Below are positions 1-9,159 of a stretch of 24,758 bases of DNA, in pieces. This DNA is from Didymodactylos carnosus (taxonomy: Eukaryota; Rotifera; Eurotatoria; Philodinida; Philodinidae). The position numbers and the translations under genes are program-made. A model generated the notes under the pieces. The model saw nothing but the letters and a program-made list of their open reading frames with translations, was not told the origin of the DNA and did no database searches. The DNA lies in the NCBI GenBank assembly GCA_905250885.1, contig CAJNOQ010002355.1, positions 1-24,758 on the forward strand, in the 5' to 3' direction. The stretch's first letter is position 1. The number at the start of each line of letters is the position of its first letter.

Positions 1-411
1 GTGTTCTCGCAGAAATAATATCTAAAAAGCTTTTGAAACTAATCTGAATTAATTCAGATTCGTTTGTAACCAAAGCTGAGTTTCATTAATTTCGAAATAG
101 ATCGATTTCAAATGATTTCAAATCAGAGTCATTTCAACAAAGTTTCAACACGAAATTAGCATGTTTTAATTGAGCCACAGAGAACTTTCAAGAAAAATTC
201 ATTCAAATTCCATCACGAAAATAAATTGTTTTGAATCATTTTATAAAAGCATTAATTTAGATTAATCTGCAAGTTCAACTAGTGTGTGTATTATCCTATG
301 AACTAATCATGTAAAGTGAAAAGTGTAGATGGCTTATTCGCGAAACTCTTGACAGCTCAAAGATTCACAACTCGTGGAAATAAACGAACTTATTATTCTT
401 TGTTATTTTAG
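1..411. other. AT-rich non-coding stretch with diverged palindromic repeats
   Basis: No gene is supported here. The stretch carries a perfect 20-base palindrome at about 42-61 (AATCTGAATTAATTCAGATT) and several loose variants of the motif ATTTAAAT/AATTTCGAAAT. The same class of AT-rich sequence recurs near 2330-2520, 3480-3780, 5697-6240 and 16620-17350. The last part must hold the 3' end of an intron, because the acceptor TTTTAG lies at 406-411. Confidence 0.5.
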
Positions 412-648
412 CTACATCCACATTTCAATCGACAAGCACAATACCATGTATGTAAACCCTCATAACATCAGGGAAATTTCTTCACATTCTTCTCACTTTA
501 GCATCGACAACTCAACAACCAACTACTGGTGAGGATATTCGTATTGTTCACAGAGAAGCAGCTGAATATAAATGAAAGTATGAATATCTCAATCAATGCT
601 CTTTTTATTTAGTAGTCAGTGCAACTGTTTCAACTAGTGCAGGAACAC
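412..648 (+). CDS. Three Thr/Ser-rich microexons of a split secreted-type gene (partial)
   Basis: Three tiny exons can be read at 412-447, 502-528 and 613-648 (36, 27 and 36 bases). Each follows a TTTAG or TTTAG-like acceptor and ends at a good donor (GTATGT, GTGAGG, GTAAGT). The introns are 54 and 84 bases, typical of bdelloids. All three exons are multiples of three and begin and end in phase 1, so any could be skipped without changing frame. The joined peptide is almost only Thr, Ser, Pro, Gln and Ala, as in a mucin-like O-glycosylated linker. The 5' part of the gene, including any signal peptide, would lie before the window. The last exon ends in the phase needed to join the Thr-rich exon at 7537, so I infer one gene with the CBM-like exons at 7537-8122. 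No transcript supports this. Splice motifs are the main evidence; the composition alone could arise by chance. Confidence 0.5.
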
Positions 649-849
649 GTAAGTTCATTTCGATATATGAAACGAATTGACCGCTTTCCGTCGCGCTAGA
701 ATCGAAGCTCGAGTTTCTTTTAAAAAGCGAGCTGGTAATGTTTGAGAGGTTAAGATGGTGATGATGACATCTCACGAACGACATGGGACCTAACGTTACG
801 AATCTAGGCAGGTTCGAAGTGGATATTTGAGCACATCTTTACAAAGTTA

Positions 850-1915
850 TTCAGCTCGAGAAGATGCGTTGGTCACCGAGTGGTGTCACGAAAAGATCGG
901 AGGCTCTATTGCTCAATGTGAAAGAATGCAATTGCAAGAACGATATTTCATATCAATTACCTGGTAAACGGGACACAGTTATTATTAAAGAGGATGATTG
1001 AAGTAAAGCAACTTATCAGAAACAAATTTTGTTTAATAATTTACGTGAAACTTATGAATTATTTAAAGAAGAGAATGACAACGTTTATCTAGGTCGTTCA
1101 TCGTTTGCTGAATTACGACCGCCTTTTGTCGTTCCAAAAGCTGCTTTAACACATAGGAATTGCTTGTGTGTGTATCATGAAAATATTTGTTTACTTTTAA
1201 AATCTCCTGATAAATACGTTGATGGACAATGCTGCTCATCTTTGAAAACATTTACCGATAGTTTAGTTTGTAGTACTAATAATGAAGAATGTATGTTCAG
1301 TAGTTGTTGACTTTGTGAAGATTTTTTACAGAAAAAATTCAGGAAAACGTTTCGAACGGTAAAACCAAAATTACTTGGTCACAATGAATGAACGAAAATG
1401 GTCGTGCAGAAAAAAAGTGTTTTCAGGAAATGTTGATGAAGCAGTTTTGTCATTGAAGTCAAAAGTTGAACATTTTTTGTTTCATATGTACGTTAAACGA
1501 GAACAGTCGAAGTATTTTGATAAATTAAAGACGGAAGTTAGTGATGAAAAGATAGTATTGCAAGTGGATTTTGCAGAGAATTTCAATATGAAAGAACAAG
1601 ACGAGATCCAGAAGGATCACTGGAACACGAAGCCGTTGAGCATATTTACTGCTTTTGTCTGGTCAAAAAGTGAAAATTTTTCTTTTGCTCTACCATCGTC
1701 AGATCTGACACACGACAAATTTGTTGTTGATTCTGCTTTGGAAATCATTTTAAATCATATCGAAACAGTTCTTTCAAATGTTTAAGAAATAAATTGTTTT
1801 TCGGATGGTGCTGCTTCTTTTTTTGTTTGTGTTTGTCTGCTTTTGTTTGACTTTGTTTTTCTCACTATGTTTGCATTTAGACAGTCGATGAAATGTAGGA
1901 AAACGTTTTCTTCAC
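850..1915 (+). pseudogene. Decayed DDE-transposase-like gene
   Basis: A protein frame can be followed from about 850 through several breaks: an in-frame TGA at 999-1001, a TGA at 1308-1310, a frameshift near 1380 and a TAA at 1783-1785, after which the same frame continues to about 1915. Recognisable blocks in order are LPGKRDT, NLRETYELFKEEN, a LRPPFVV...THRNCLCVYHEN cysteine/histidine block, VDFAENF (Asp codon at 1567), QDEIQKDHWN and SDGAAS (Asp codon at 1804). This matches from memory a widespread, poorly characterised animal protein family with FKE, LRP, TH..C.C..H.N, DFSEN and SDGP..QFKN motifs. The two Asp-bearing motifs look like the first and second acids of a DDE transposase; that reading is inference. 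The third acid and the C-terminus are missing, so the copy is dead. It lies inside the gap between the Thr-rich microexons and the CBM-like exons. Confidence 0.6.
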
Positions 1916-2721
1916 TCTAGATTTTGTTATTTTATGCCAATAAGACGAAAAGAAAATAGTAGAAAAAGCATTTGGGTGATAGAAACGTCATAAAAAAACA
2001 GCTCAAAGGAGGCCGGGTCTTCGCGCCGAGCTGGAGAAACACTAGCGTTTAGGATAGCGTGCACTGATATTCTAGTGGCAAAGAGCCTCTGAGTATGTTT
2101 TGAACCTGTGTATGTTAAAAAGTATTTCTAGAGGCTCCAGACTTCGACCAAAACTATTCATTTTTATAGCATAAATAGAGCATGATGAGCTGCGTCGAAT
2201 GGCGTTTGAACCAACTCCCTAGCTCTTAAAGTTTCTGAGATAATTGAAAAATAGTATGTCAAAAACGTCACAGCGTTACGCTTGGACAAGCCGTTAAACT
2301 GACTTTTAATCGGAAGTTGGCTCCGATTCCTTTAGAAACAAATTAATTTCTGCTAGCTTCAGATAAGTCTGTTTAAATGAGTTTATTTCGAATAAGTCTG
2401 AAATAATTTGGTGCTTTAATTTCATTTAGACTGATTTGTTCGTCCACTCACTAGAAACTAATTTATTCCAAATTGGGGGAAATTAATTTAGATTCTTGAG
2501 CCTCAACTTCTAAAAATTCATCGGCTGAATCGTGTAACTCAGCTACCGGAGTGTGTTACCGTTTCTGCTGTTTTTCTTTGTATTATAGTATTAATATTAA
2601 TTAAAACTAACCCTCCTATTCAATTAAAACTAATGTCTTCATAGAAGTATTGGACAAATACTTGACAGATATCTCGATTTTAACCGAAGTGGCAGACAAA
2701 AATGATTATAGTTTCGTCCAC
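1916..2721. other. Non-coding stretch with AT-rich repeat debris
   Basis: No coding frame is supported. About 2330-2520 contains further copies of the AATTAATTTAGATT / GTTTAAATGAGTTTATTTCGAAT class of AT-rich quasi-palindromes also seen at 1-300 and 3480-3780. The rest is plain AT-rich sequence. Confidence 0.4.
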
Positions 2722-3168
2722 AGATAGAGATTTCTAATCACTCATACATTATTCGATGCGCCTTGGAAAACTCTACAATATGTGCTAATAAGAAACCTAA
2801 CGAAGCTTCGAAGCGGTTTATGTGTATTAAATACTTCGCTGCTTAAACCGACAGTGAGTCCAAAACTTATTTGCCACCTTTATTTTTCATTTTTCTCGGC
2901 GACCATAATAGCTAGAACAAATCTGAAGAAAGATTTGGCCAGCTGAAAGAATTTCGGACCTGATATACTGTATAAAAAGTTCCATGAAAACTCGTGAAAC
3001 TAGGGCCTCTGGCAAACCAAGATCTCGAAAACCAAGTCCTCCAGTTCAATCTGGAAAGGCTTGGTAAATAGCTCCATCGTGTAGAGCAAACATTTCTGAA
3101 GAAAATGAGACGTCTTCGAGCTCTTCACGACATTTTTTCGTGAAACAGTATTCAATTTATTGAAGCCC
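2722..3168 (+). repeat. 450-base dispersed repeat, copy 1
   Basis: This block aligns along its whole length with 4472-4920. Shared landmarks in the same order are CTAATCACTCAT, GATGCGCCTTG, TAACGAAGCTT, GCCACCTTTATTTTT, GCTAGAACAAA, GTTCAATCTGGAAA, GTAGAGCAAACATT and a long exact stretch around GAAAATGAGACGTC and TTCGAGCTCTT. By eye the copies are around three-quarters identical, with small indels. No frame is conserved between them, so this is a non-coding element or the remains of one. The 3' third is the best conserved. Confidence 0.8.
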
Positions 3169-4069
3169 CCATATCATCACAACTCACAGGAAAATAGGAA
3201 AGATACGGCCTTCGGTAAATTGAACGTTGTTTCACGCAAAAATGTCGTTTTAGTATGTAAGGTTCTATTAAGAACATCGAACTTGTACAGAAAAATGAAT
3301 AAATACGATCGAACAGTGTTTTTGGATCGTTGCTCAGAACTGATTAAAAATTTCAGCATATGGTAGTCTACAATCAACTTTTGAGGAAAAATTAAAAACT
3401 AACTAACGACCGGTTTCTGATCAGTTCCAACCGTTATCTTCTCAAAAATATATAGGGCCATTTTCTTGCAGAAACCGTCTGGTGTCCTTTAATTAATTTC
3501 GACACTGGAAAATAGTCTGAATTTATTTTTGGAGTCGAAATTCGTTTAGATTTATCTGAACTGACTTTTGACTTCTGAAATTGATGTAAATAGATTTTGA
3601 GAGATAAAACTAATGTAAATACTTGTAAAATAAATTCTTTTAGATCAGTTTGAACGGTCAAGATTAATTTAAATGACAAAATTATCTCAAACTGTTTCTA
3701 AATAAATGAATTTAAACTAATTTCGACGGCTGAAATTAACTTAAATTCCCGTCCAATTTCGAATCCGCTAAAATCTATCCTCTATTAACCGACTGTGTAC
3801 ACTCGATCGACGAAGTATTTTCTGGATCAGGGTTTTTTCTGTTATATCTACTGGAATGATTTTCCAAAAATATTTCTTCTTTTTCCTACGAAAAAGATCC
3901 GTAACGAACTCGTTAGTATTTATGGGAAATGTTATTTGTCAACAGTATATTTTCCCTATATTTAGTTGTTCGATCGCGATTTCACCGTTATCCTTTAACA
4001 GCGGACGCCGACCACTCGTATGTGGTCAAAATTATGGGCTACCTATGGAACTGAAACTAAGTAAATCAG
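3169..4069. other. Non-coding stretch, AT-rich repeats around 3480-3780
   Basis: Short open frames exist on both strands but none has protein-like conservation or splice context that I can support. About 3480-3780 is filled with loose copies of the AATTTCGA / TTTAAACTAATTT quasi-palindromic class. It may be a decayed MITE, but I could not place its ends. Confidence 0.4.
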
Positions 4070-4107
4070 CTTAAGCGGGGTTCCCTACCTCCTAAACATA
4101 CCCTCAA
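4070..4107 (+). repeat. Orphan terminus of the 5517-7201 element family
   Basis: The segment starts CTTAAGCGGGG and continues to CCTAAACATACCCTCAAA. The same end sequence occurs at the left end of the element at 5517 (CTTTAGGGG..., then CCTAAACATACCCTCAAA) and inverted at its right end (7165-7201). It is therefore a third terminus of that family with no recognisable internal part following it, either a solo end or a deleted copy. Confidence 0.65.
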
Positions 4108-4471
4108 AGGTGAAGTTCGCATAAACGGTAATCGGTCCACTAAAAATAACCCCTCCAATCAGTCCCCACCGCATTAGAATCTCATCCGATTATCATATTC
4201 GATGATTTCGACCCGTCCGAGCACTTTCAGTAGAATATATATGACAGAATGACTGTAACAGTATGACTGTAAAATCAACATTTCTCAGTAACCATACCAT
4301 ATCAATCCTAGCGCAATACATCATTCGATGCATCATGTAAAGCTCTACAATATGTGCCAATAAGAAACTTAACGAAGTGGGGCAGCATGTTTTATGAATT
4401 TAATATGAGCGAAACTTTTCCATCAGTCGTGGCTATACCACCGAAACTCTTTGACACTTTTTACTACGAAA
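4108..4471. other. Non-coding stretch holding a third, partial copy of the 450-base repeat
   Basis: Around 4316-4400 the sequence ATTCGATGC, AAAGCTCTACAATATGTGCC, AATAAGAAACTTAACGAAG and CAGCATGTTT matches the 5' quarter of the repeats at 2722 and 4472. No coding frame is supported. Confidence 0.55.
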
Positions 4472-4920
4472 CTAAAGAGGATCTCTAATCACTCATGCAT
4501 CATTTGATGCGCCTTGAAAAGCTCTGCCAGATATGTTGATAGGAAACTTAACGAAGCTTGGCAGCCATGTTTGGATATTAAATACTACACCGCTGTAACC
4601 TAGAATGGCTCCAAAAATTGCTCGCCACCTTTATTTTTGATTTTGCTCGTGGAACATACAAGCTAGAACAAACTTGGAAAACGATCTGAACAGCTGATAG
4701 AATTTGGAATCAGCTGTGTTGAATAAAAGGGTTATATCACAGCTTTTTAAACCAGCGTCTCTAAAAAACCAAAATCTCAGAAAATCAACTCCCAGAGTTC
4801 AATCTGGAAATTCGTTGCAAAAACTCTGTTCTGTAGAGCAAACATTCCTGAAGAAAATGAGACGTCTTCGAGCTCTTTACGCTAAATTTTAGTGAATCGG
4901 CATTCAGTTTACGGAAGGCT
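4472..4920 (+). repeat. 450-base dispersed repeat, copy 2
   Basis: This is the partner of the copy at 2722-3168, with the same order of landmarks and nearly the same length (about 449 against 447 bases). Its last 110 bases (4803-4913) occur again in inverted orientation immediately downstream, so this copy forms the left arm of a large hairpin. A short open frame across 4704-4892 is not shared with copy 1 and is not taken as a gene. Confidence 0.8.
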
Positions 4921-5073
4921 CAACGCCAGTTTTCCAATTAGTTTTGTTGGTATGGGACGGTCCCTAAATTGAATGCTGATTCACTGAAATTTATCGTAAA
5001 GAGCTCGAAGACATCTCATTTTCTTCAGAAATGTTTACTCTACAGAATAGAGTTTTTGCAACGAATTTCCAGA
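4803..5073. repeat. Inverted repeat, arms 4803-4913 and 4963-5073, 49-base spacer
   Basis: The right arm is the reverse complement of the left with only a few mismatches: GAGCTCGAAGACATCTCATT and CAACGAATTTCCAG on the right mirror the left-arm sequence. The spacer includes CCAATTAGTTTTGTTGG. The arms are the 3' end of the 450-base repeat, so the structure looks like head-to-head copies with one copy truncated. The foldback at 5073 begins exactly where the right arm stops. Confidence 0.8.
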
Positions 5074-5311
5074 ATCGTTCGGGCAGCAGCGAACTTTTCC
5101 TGAGACACTTCAGAACCCAATTTTCTTCATATTTAGAAATCTGAAAACGTATGGAAACATAGGTTATCGACCATGCTGAGTCTTGTGGGAATGTTTGTTT
5201 CGACCCAGTGTGGTCGATAGCCTATGTTTCCGTACGATTTCAGATTTCTAAATATGAAGAAAATTCGGTTTTGAGATGTCTCAGGGAACGTTCGCTGCTG
5301 CCCGAACGATT
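5073..5311. mobile_element. 239-base foldback element
   Basis: Arms of about 100 bases (5073-5174 and 5211-5311) are near-perfect reverse complements. They start AATCGTTCGGGCAGCAGCG and end CGCTGCTGCCCGAACGATT, and they meet around a loop of about 36 bases. It abuts the right arm of the preceding inverted repeat at 5073, which suggests insertion or rearrangement there. I could not find a target duplication or the expected continuation of the interrupted repeat on the far side. No coding capacity. Confidence 0.75.
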
Positions 5312-5840
5312 GTACATGGGGCTGTCGAGTTTTGGCAGCTATATAGACTAGATATTGCTCTATGTACAATGTACAGAGTGAGCCCGACCCGTTTCGGTCT
5401 CTGATCACTTACGATCCACTTGTAAAGCTTTGAGTTCGACTACCGTCGTCTGCTGGATAAAATCGATCGATTTAAAACAAAAGACATCTGTTTCGACCGG
5501 AAAATGCTGGAAATCACTTTAGGGGCGTCCCTTCCCCTAAACATACCCTCAAATTTTGTCTGTTTGTAAAGAACATCTCCAAGGATCTTGGGTTGGAATA
5601 TCTCGCAGGTTGGATAAGCGTTAGTGGAGTTTTGAAACTTTCAAAATTACTAAAAGTCGATTTTCCCAACTATTTTGCAAAAATATTTGTGCAATGAATT
5701 TCGAAATAGGAATTCATTTAAAGCGATTTTTACTGCGAGATGACTTTCAGTTACTATCTATAAAATAAATTTAAATGACTTTTCCGCTTCGATCTAATCC
5801 AAGGGACCAAGTTTATTTGAGATTAGAATGAGGATATAAT

Positions 5841-5911
5841 TTGGCATTCACAAGGCGATTCAACCCGTTTCAAAACGCTTGAAACGGGTTGAATCGCCTT
5901 GTGAATGCCAA
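5841..5911. repeat. Perfect 33-base inverted repeat with a 5-base loop
   Basis: The left arm (5841-5873, TTGGCATTCACAAGG...) and right arm (5879-5911, ...CCTTGTGAATGCCAA) are exact complements around AACGC. An unbroken 33-base match amid otherwise diverged repeats suggests recent origin, gene conversion or replication-slippage templating. Confidence 0.9.
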
Positions 5912-6094
5912 AGCACGAATCTATCAGAGTGATTTCCAGTATTAAATCGCTGCAACTAACTTTTTTCTAAATCAGTTTAAATGAATTCATTTCAAATAAT
6001 TTTTACTGCCAGATGACTTTCAATTACCATGTATAAAATAAATTTAAACGAATTTTCATCTTCAAATTAATCCAAATGCACTTTCCTTTAATGA

Positions 6095-6199
6095 ATTTTT
6101 GATAACTTATTCATTTATAGTATAAATGAATTAGTTATCAAAAATTAGTTTAAACCGTTACTCAGTATAAACTTTATACTGAGTCGCGGTTTAAACTAA
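6095..6199. repeat. Two adjacent near-loopless hairpins
   Basis: The arms 6095-6119 and 6121-6145 (ATTTTTGATAAC and its complement) pair with one mismatch around a single G. The arms 6145-6171 and 6173-6199 (TTAGTTTAAACCG and its complement) pair with two mismatches around a single C. With the hairpin at 5841 this makes three in 360 bases. Confidence 0.85.
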
Positions 6200-7201
6200 T
6201 TTCAATCAAAAGTTCCATCCTTACTTAATATAAATTAATTAGAAAAAACTGATTTCAATGTATTTTCAAAGTACTTTTACGCGATTTTCCCAGCTATTTC
6301 GCAAAAATATTTGTGCAAAAAGTATTTCTTGCGCAACACGCCTCCCCAATGAAACATTACAAAAGCATTCTGTTCATGGAAAGTTGTTCATTATACTCGC
6401 CTCCATGGGATAAGATATTGTGGTTTTAGATTGGTGTCATTATTCTGAATTCATATCCCCAACAAGAAGCTCAAACCTGAAACTCAGAAAACTATCCTTC
6501 TCAGTGAAACTTTGGTTATAAATTTATACATGATTATTCCGTGACGTGAACATGGTAAACTTCATTGATAGAATTGATTTATGCATAGGAAGATGCTGTC
6601 CGGTCCTGGCTACCAGACACTGGAAACCGCAGGTGTTCATCCTGTTCCCTTAAAAATTTATTAAGAAAATGACCACGGCCACTGTTCAGTTGGACCGATA
6701 ATATATGTATGTATATGTAACATCCCTTGACCCTTTATATCTCTCAATCAGTATGTTCTTGACATGTATTCACTTCGATGTACAAACTTTCATTGAGAAA
6801 TAATCATGTATAAGTTTAGAACTAAAGTTTTACCGAAAAGGATTTTTTTCTGAGTACGGTGAGTTTCAGGTTCAGGCCTCTTGTTGGGGCTATAAATTCA
6901 GAATAATGACACCAATCTAAAACCACAATATCTTATCCCATAGAGGCGAGTATAATGAACAACTTTCCATGAACAGAATGCTTTTGTAATATTTCATTGA
7001 GGAGGCGTGTTGCGCAAGAAATACTTTTTGCACAAATATTTTTGCAAAATAGCTGGGAAAATCGACTTTTGGTAATTTTGAAAGTTTCATAATTCCACTA
7101 AAGCTTATCACACCCGCGAGTTATTGCAATCCCAGATCCTTGGAGCTGTTGTCTGCGAACTTACCAAATTTGAGGGTATGTTTACGGGGATCTGGCTTAA
7201 G

Positions 7202-7536
7202 TCACAGCGTTTGAACCTCGTAAGTCTATGGCCTGTTGTCATCCCTCACAAAATTACATCCGCCCGCGGGACAAAGGGATCTCTGAATTTTGTCTCGTAC
7301 ACGTCCCGATCGGAGCTGTGTCAGAAGATTGAGAAATATATGTTGTTTCTGGCTTCGTTACAGGCATTATTGCTTTGGCGAAAATTTTTCTTATCCGCGC
7401 ATGCATCCCTGCTCTCTGAGTTTTCTTAAGCTGCTTTATATATCTGCTTAGCTTCGACAATAAGAACAACCATGAAAAGTAACACGGGAAACTTTCTTTT
7501 TTCTGTGACGAACTACTGTGCTTTGTTTCTCATTAG
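7202..7536. other. Region upstream of the Thr-rich exon, no gene supported
   Basis: A frame open from 7124 to 7429 begins inside the inverted-repeat arm, so it is not treated as a gene. The end of this stretch must be intron, since the acceptor CATTAG lies at 7531-7536. Confidence 0.4.
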
Positions 7537-8122
7537 CTACAACAACTACACCAGACACACGCACTCATTGTATCATAAACCTTATTACACTTAGTAAGTG
7601 TTTTAATGTGAAGGTCCATGTGAAACTTTGTTTCAATGATTTTGTCATTTTTTTTCCACAGCAAGTTCGGCAAACTGTGGTGGTACACCTGTACAAGTAT
7701 TTTACAGTGCAACGGTTACTACGGATAATACCTGGCACCAATACACTTACTCGTTTCAAGCTACACTTACACAACATATTCTATGTCTCGGGGCTACTAC
7801 GCATGTTGACACTAATTGGGATGATGTCGTGGTTACTGATAGTACCGGTGTGAACCTATTGACAAATCCAGGGTGGGAATGTGGTAATTTAACTGGTTGG
7901 AACGCTTATCCAAACCCATATACCGGTTACTGTACTACTGGTCAGTATTCAATTGGTGGTTCATATCACAACAGTGGCAGCTATTCATGGCATAATGCAT
8001 GCCAAGGTGGTCTCCAATACACCTGGCAGCAATTTAATACGGTAGCGGGAACAACATATTTAGTTACTTTTTGGATAATAAATCGATCCAGTTCCAGCGG
8101 CACTACCACCTTCAATGTTCAT
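7537..8122 (+). CDS. Carbohydrate-binding-like beta-sandwich protein, two exons (partial)
   Basis: Exon 7537-7593 encodes a Thr-rich start (TTTTPDT) and follows CATTAG. After a 68-base intron (GTAAGT...TTTCCACAG), exon 7662-8122 is open throughout. It first encodes the second half of one sandwich (SSANCGGTPVQVFYSATV ... WHQYTYSFQA ... NWDDVVV) and then most of a next unit (NLLTNPGWECGNLTGWNAY ... SYSWHNAC ... FNTVAGTTYLVTFW). The LL-NPG-E-G-L-GW start and NWDDV end resemble CBM4/9-like or related galactose-binding folds that occur as tandem units in secreted proteins; exact family not assigned. The exon ends at a GTGAGT donor just before an in-frame TAG, so coding probably continued into an exon I could not find. 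The first sandwich lacks its N-terminal half, so upstream exons are missing or lie elsewhere. The phase matches the microexons at 412-648. Confidence 0.65.
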
Positions 8123-9159
8123 GTGAGTTAGGAAACGCTATACTTTAGAGTACTATGAACTGAACATAATATTTGACATCAACTTGTGCTTCTATTTTCT
8201 TTAAATGAAATGTCTTTTCCTAAGAAAGCAGATTGGATACTGGGAACTTTTTAAGATAGATCCGTGCTTTTATGGGCAGAATGGGTATGTTGACCAAAGG
8301 TATTCTACGAATTTTATTGAAATGAATTCGGGGTGTTTCTGTGAAAGACTTTGTATAGTTAAGGCTAGTGTGAAAAATTCTCTTGTTATATTCAAATGAT
8401 CCACGAGGGTAAGTATTATTCTACAAATATGATGATTGAATCTTGAGAGTGCAGACTATTCCCGAATTAATCACTTTTGAATTTAAACTTGGGGGACGTG
8501 CAGTCGAATATCAGAATGAGATGGAGCATTTAGAATCGTCTATCGATTTCAACAAAAAACGCAAATTACAATACTTCAGGAAAATTCGGGGTGCGAAGGA
8601 ATTAGAGACTGTCTAATCTGCAAGAACATTTATCTCTTTTCCGGTCATCGTTGCACTGATTCAAGACAATTTAAGAAATCAATTCTGAAAATGTCCCGCC
8701 GACCATTCTAATTTCTGCTACAACTTTGTAATCATAATTAAAATCATAAATAGCAGTTTTTAGCGCTAATTATGAATATCATCTTTATTTTGCTTTGAAA
8801 ACGATTTTTGATGGGGGATTTGCATTTATTCTCCAAATAATGCTGCTTTTGCGTTATGTTGAACTTATTGTGGCAATTTCACCATGATCCCAAACAGGGT
8901 TTGCGAGTAAATCTTGAATGGTAGAGAATACTGTGACAGATAGCCCTAAAAAGTTAGATCCGAAGTGATTCTTTGATAAAAAACAACCGTTATTTTTACT
9001 TTCCAGCATTCCCTCTCACATATTCTTGATCAACTCGTAGAGCTCTATCGATTGCCATAATTCAAAGAAAGTTCCATTTCCATTTTCTATCGAAAACAAA
9101 CTATTAAGAACAATTCAGCGTCAAAAACGTTGGTATTTCATTTTATTTTTTCCTTCGAT
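8123..9159. other. No gene supported; expected next exon not found
   Basis: The GTGAGT donor at 8123 needs a downstream acceptor and a continuation of the sandwich domain. I searched by eye to about 8700 and found no convincing one. A small open frame at 8205-8399 has no protein-like features that I recognise. From 9100 the sequence grades into the TTTAGAC array. Confidence 0.4.

Larger units (their letters stand above)
5696..6267. mobile_element. Inserted segment inside the left arm, with a 100-base direct repeat
   Basis: This block splits the left arm of the 5517-7201 element. The arm sequence just before it (5639-5695) is repeated just after it (6268-6319) as a diverged copy ending in the same AAAAATATTTGTGCA. 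Inside, 5705-5808 and 5985-6085 are diverged direct repeats sharing GAATTCATTT, TTTTTACTG, AGATGACTTTCA and TATAAAATAAATTTAAA. The block also holds three tight hairpins described separately. No coding frame. Confidence 0.6.
5517..7201. mobile_element. Long terminal-inverted-repeat element, interrupted in its left arm
   Basis: The right arm (about 6858-7201) is a reverse complement of the left arm in two pieces, 5517-5695 and about 6268-6487. Landmarks are the terminal CTTAAG/CTTTAG, CCTAAACATACCCTCAAA, CTCCAAGGATCT, ACTTTCAAAATTAC, TTGCAAAAATATTTGTGCA, TATTTCTTGCGCAACACGCC and the 20-mer ACCACAATATCTTATCCCAT near the inner end. The unpaired middle is about 370 bases (6488-6857) with no gene. 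Without the insertion the element would be roughly 1.06 kb with arms of about 340-400 bases. The bases TCA flank both ends and could be a 3-base target duplication, but that is weak. It resembles a non-autonomous DNA transposon of unknown superfamily. Confidence 0.75.

Noticed and set aside
760-810. GTGATGATGACATCTCACGA as a second hammerhead core on the plus strand
   Set aside because: GAAA is absent at the required place and no helix II or III can be drawn.
800-840. AGGTTCGAAGT as a tRNA T-loop
   Set aside because: No acceptor stem, D-loop or anticodon arm could be placed around it.
1063-1251. Minus-strand open frame opposite the transposase-like remnant
   Set aside because: The plus strand carries the recognisable motifs; the minus frame is its shadow.
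4704-4892. 62-codon frame in the second 450-base repeat
   Set aside because: The frame is not shared with the first copy of the repeat.
7124-7429. 101-codon frame after the TIR element
   Set aside because: It starts inside the terminal inverted repeat and has no recognisable domain; it was judged a chance frame.
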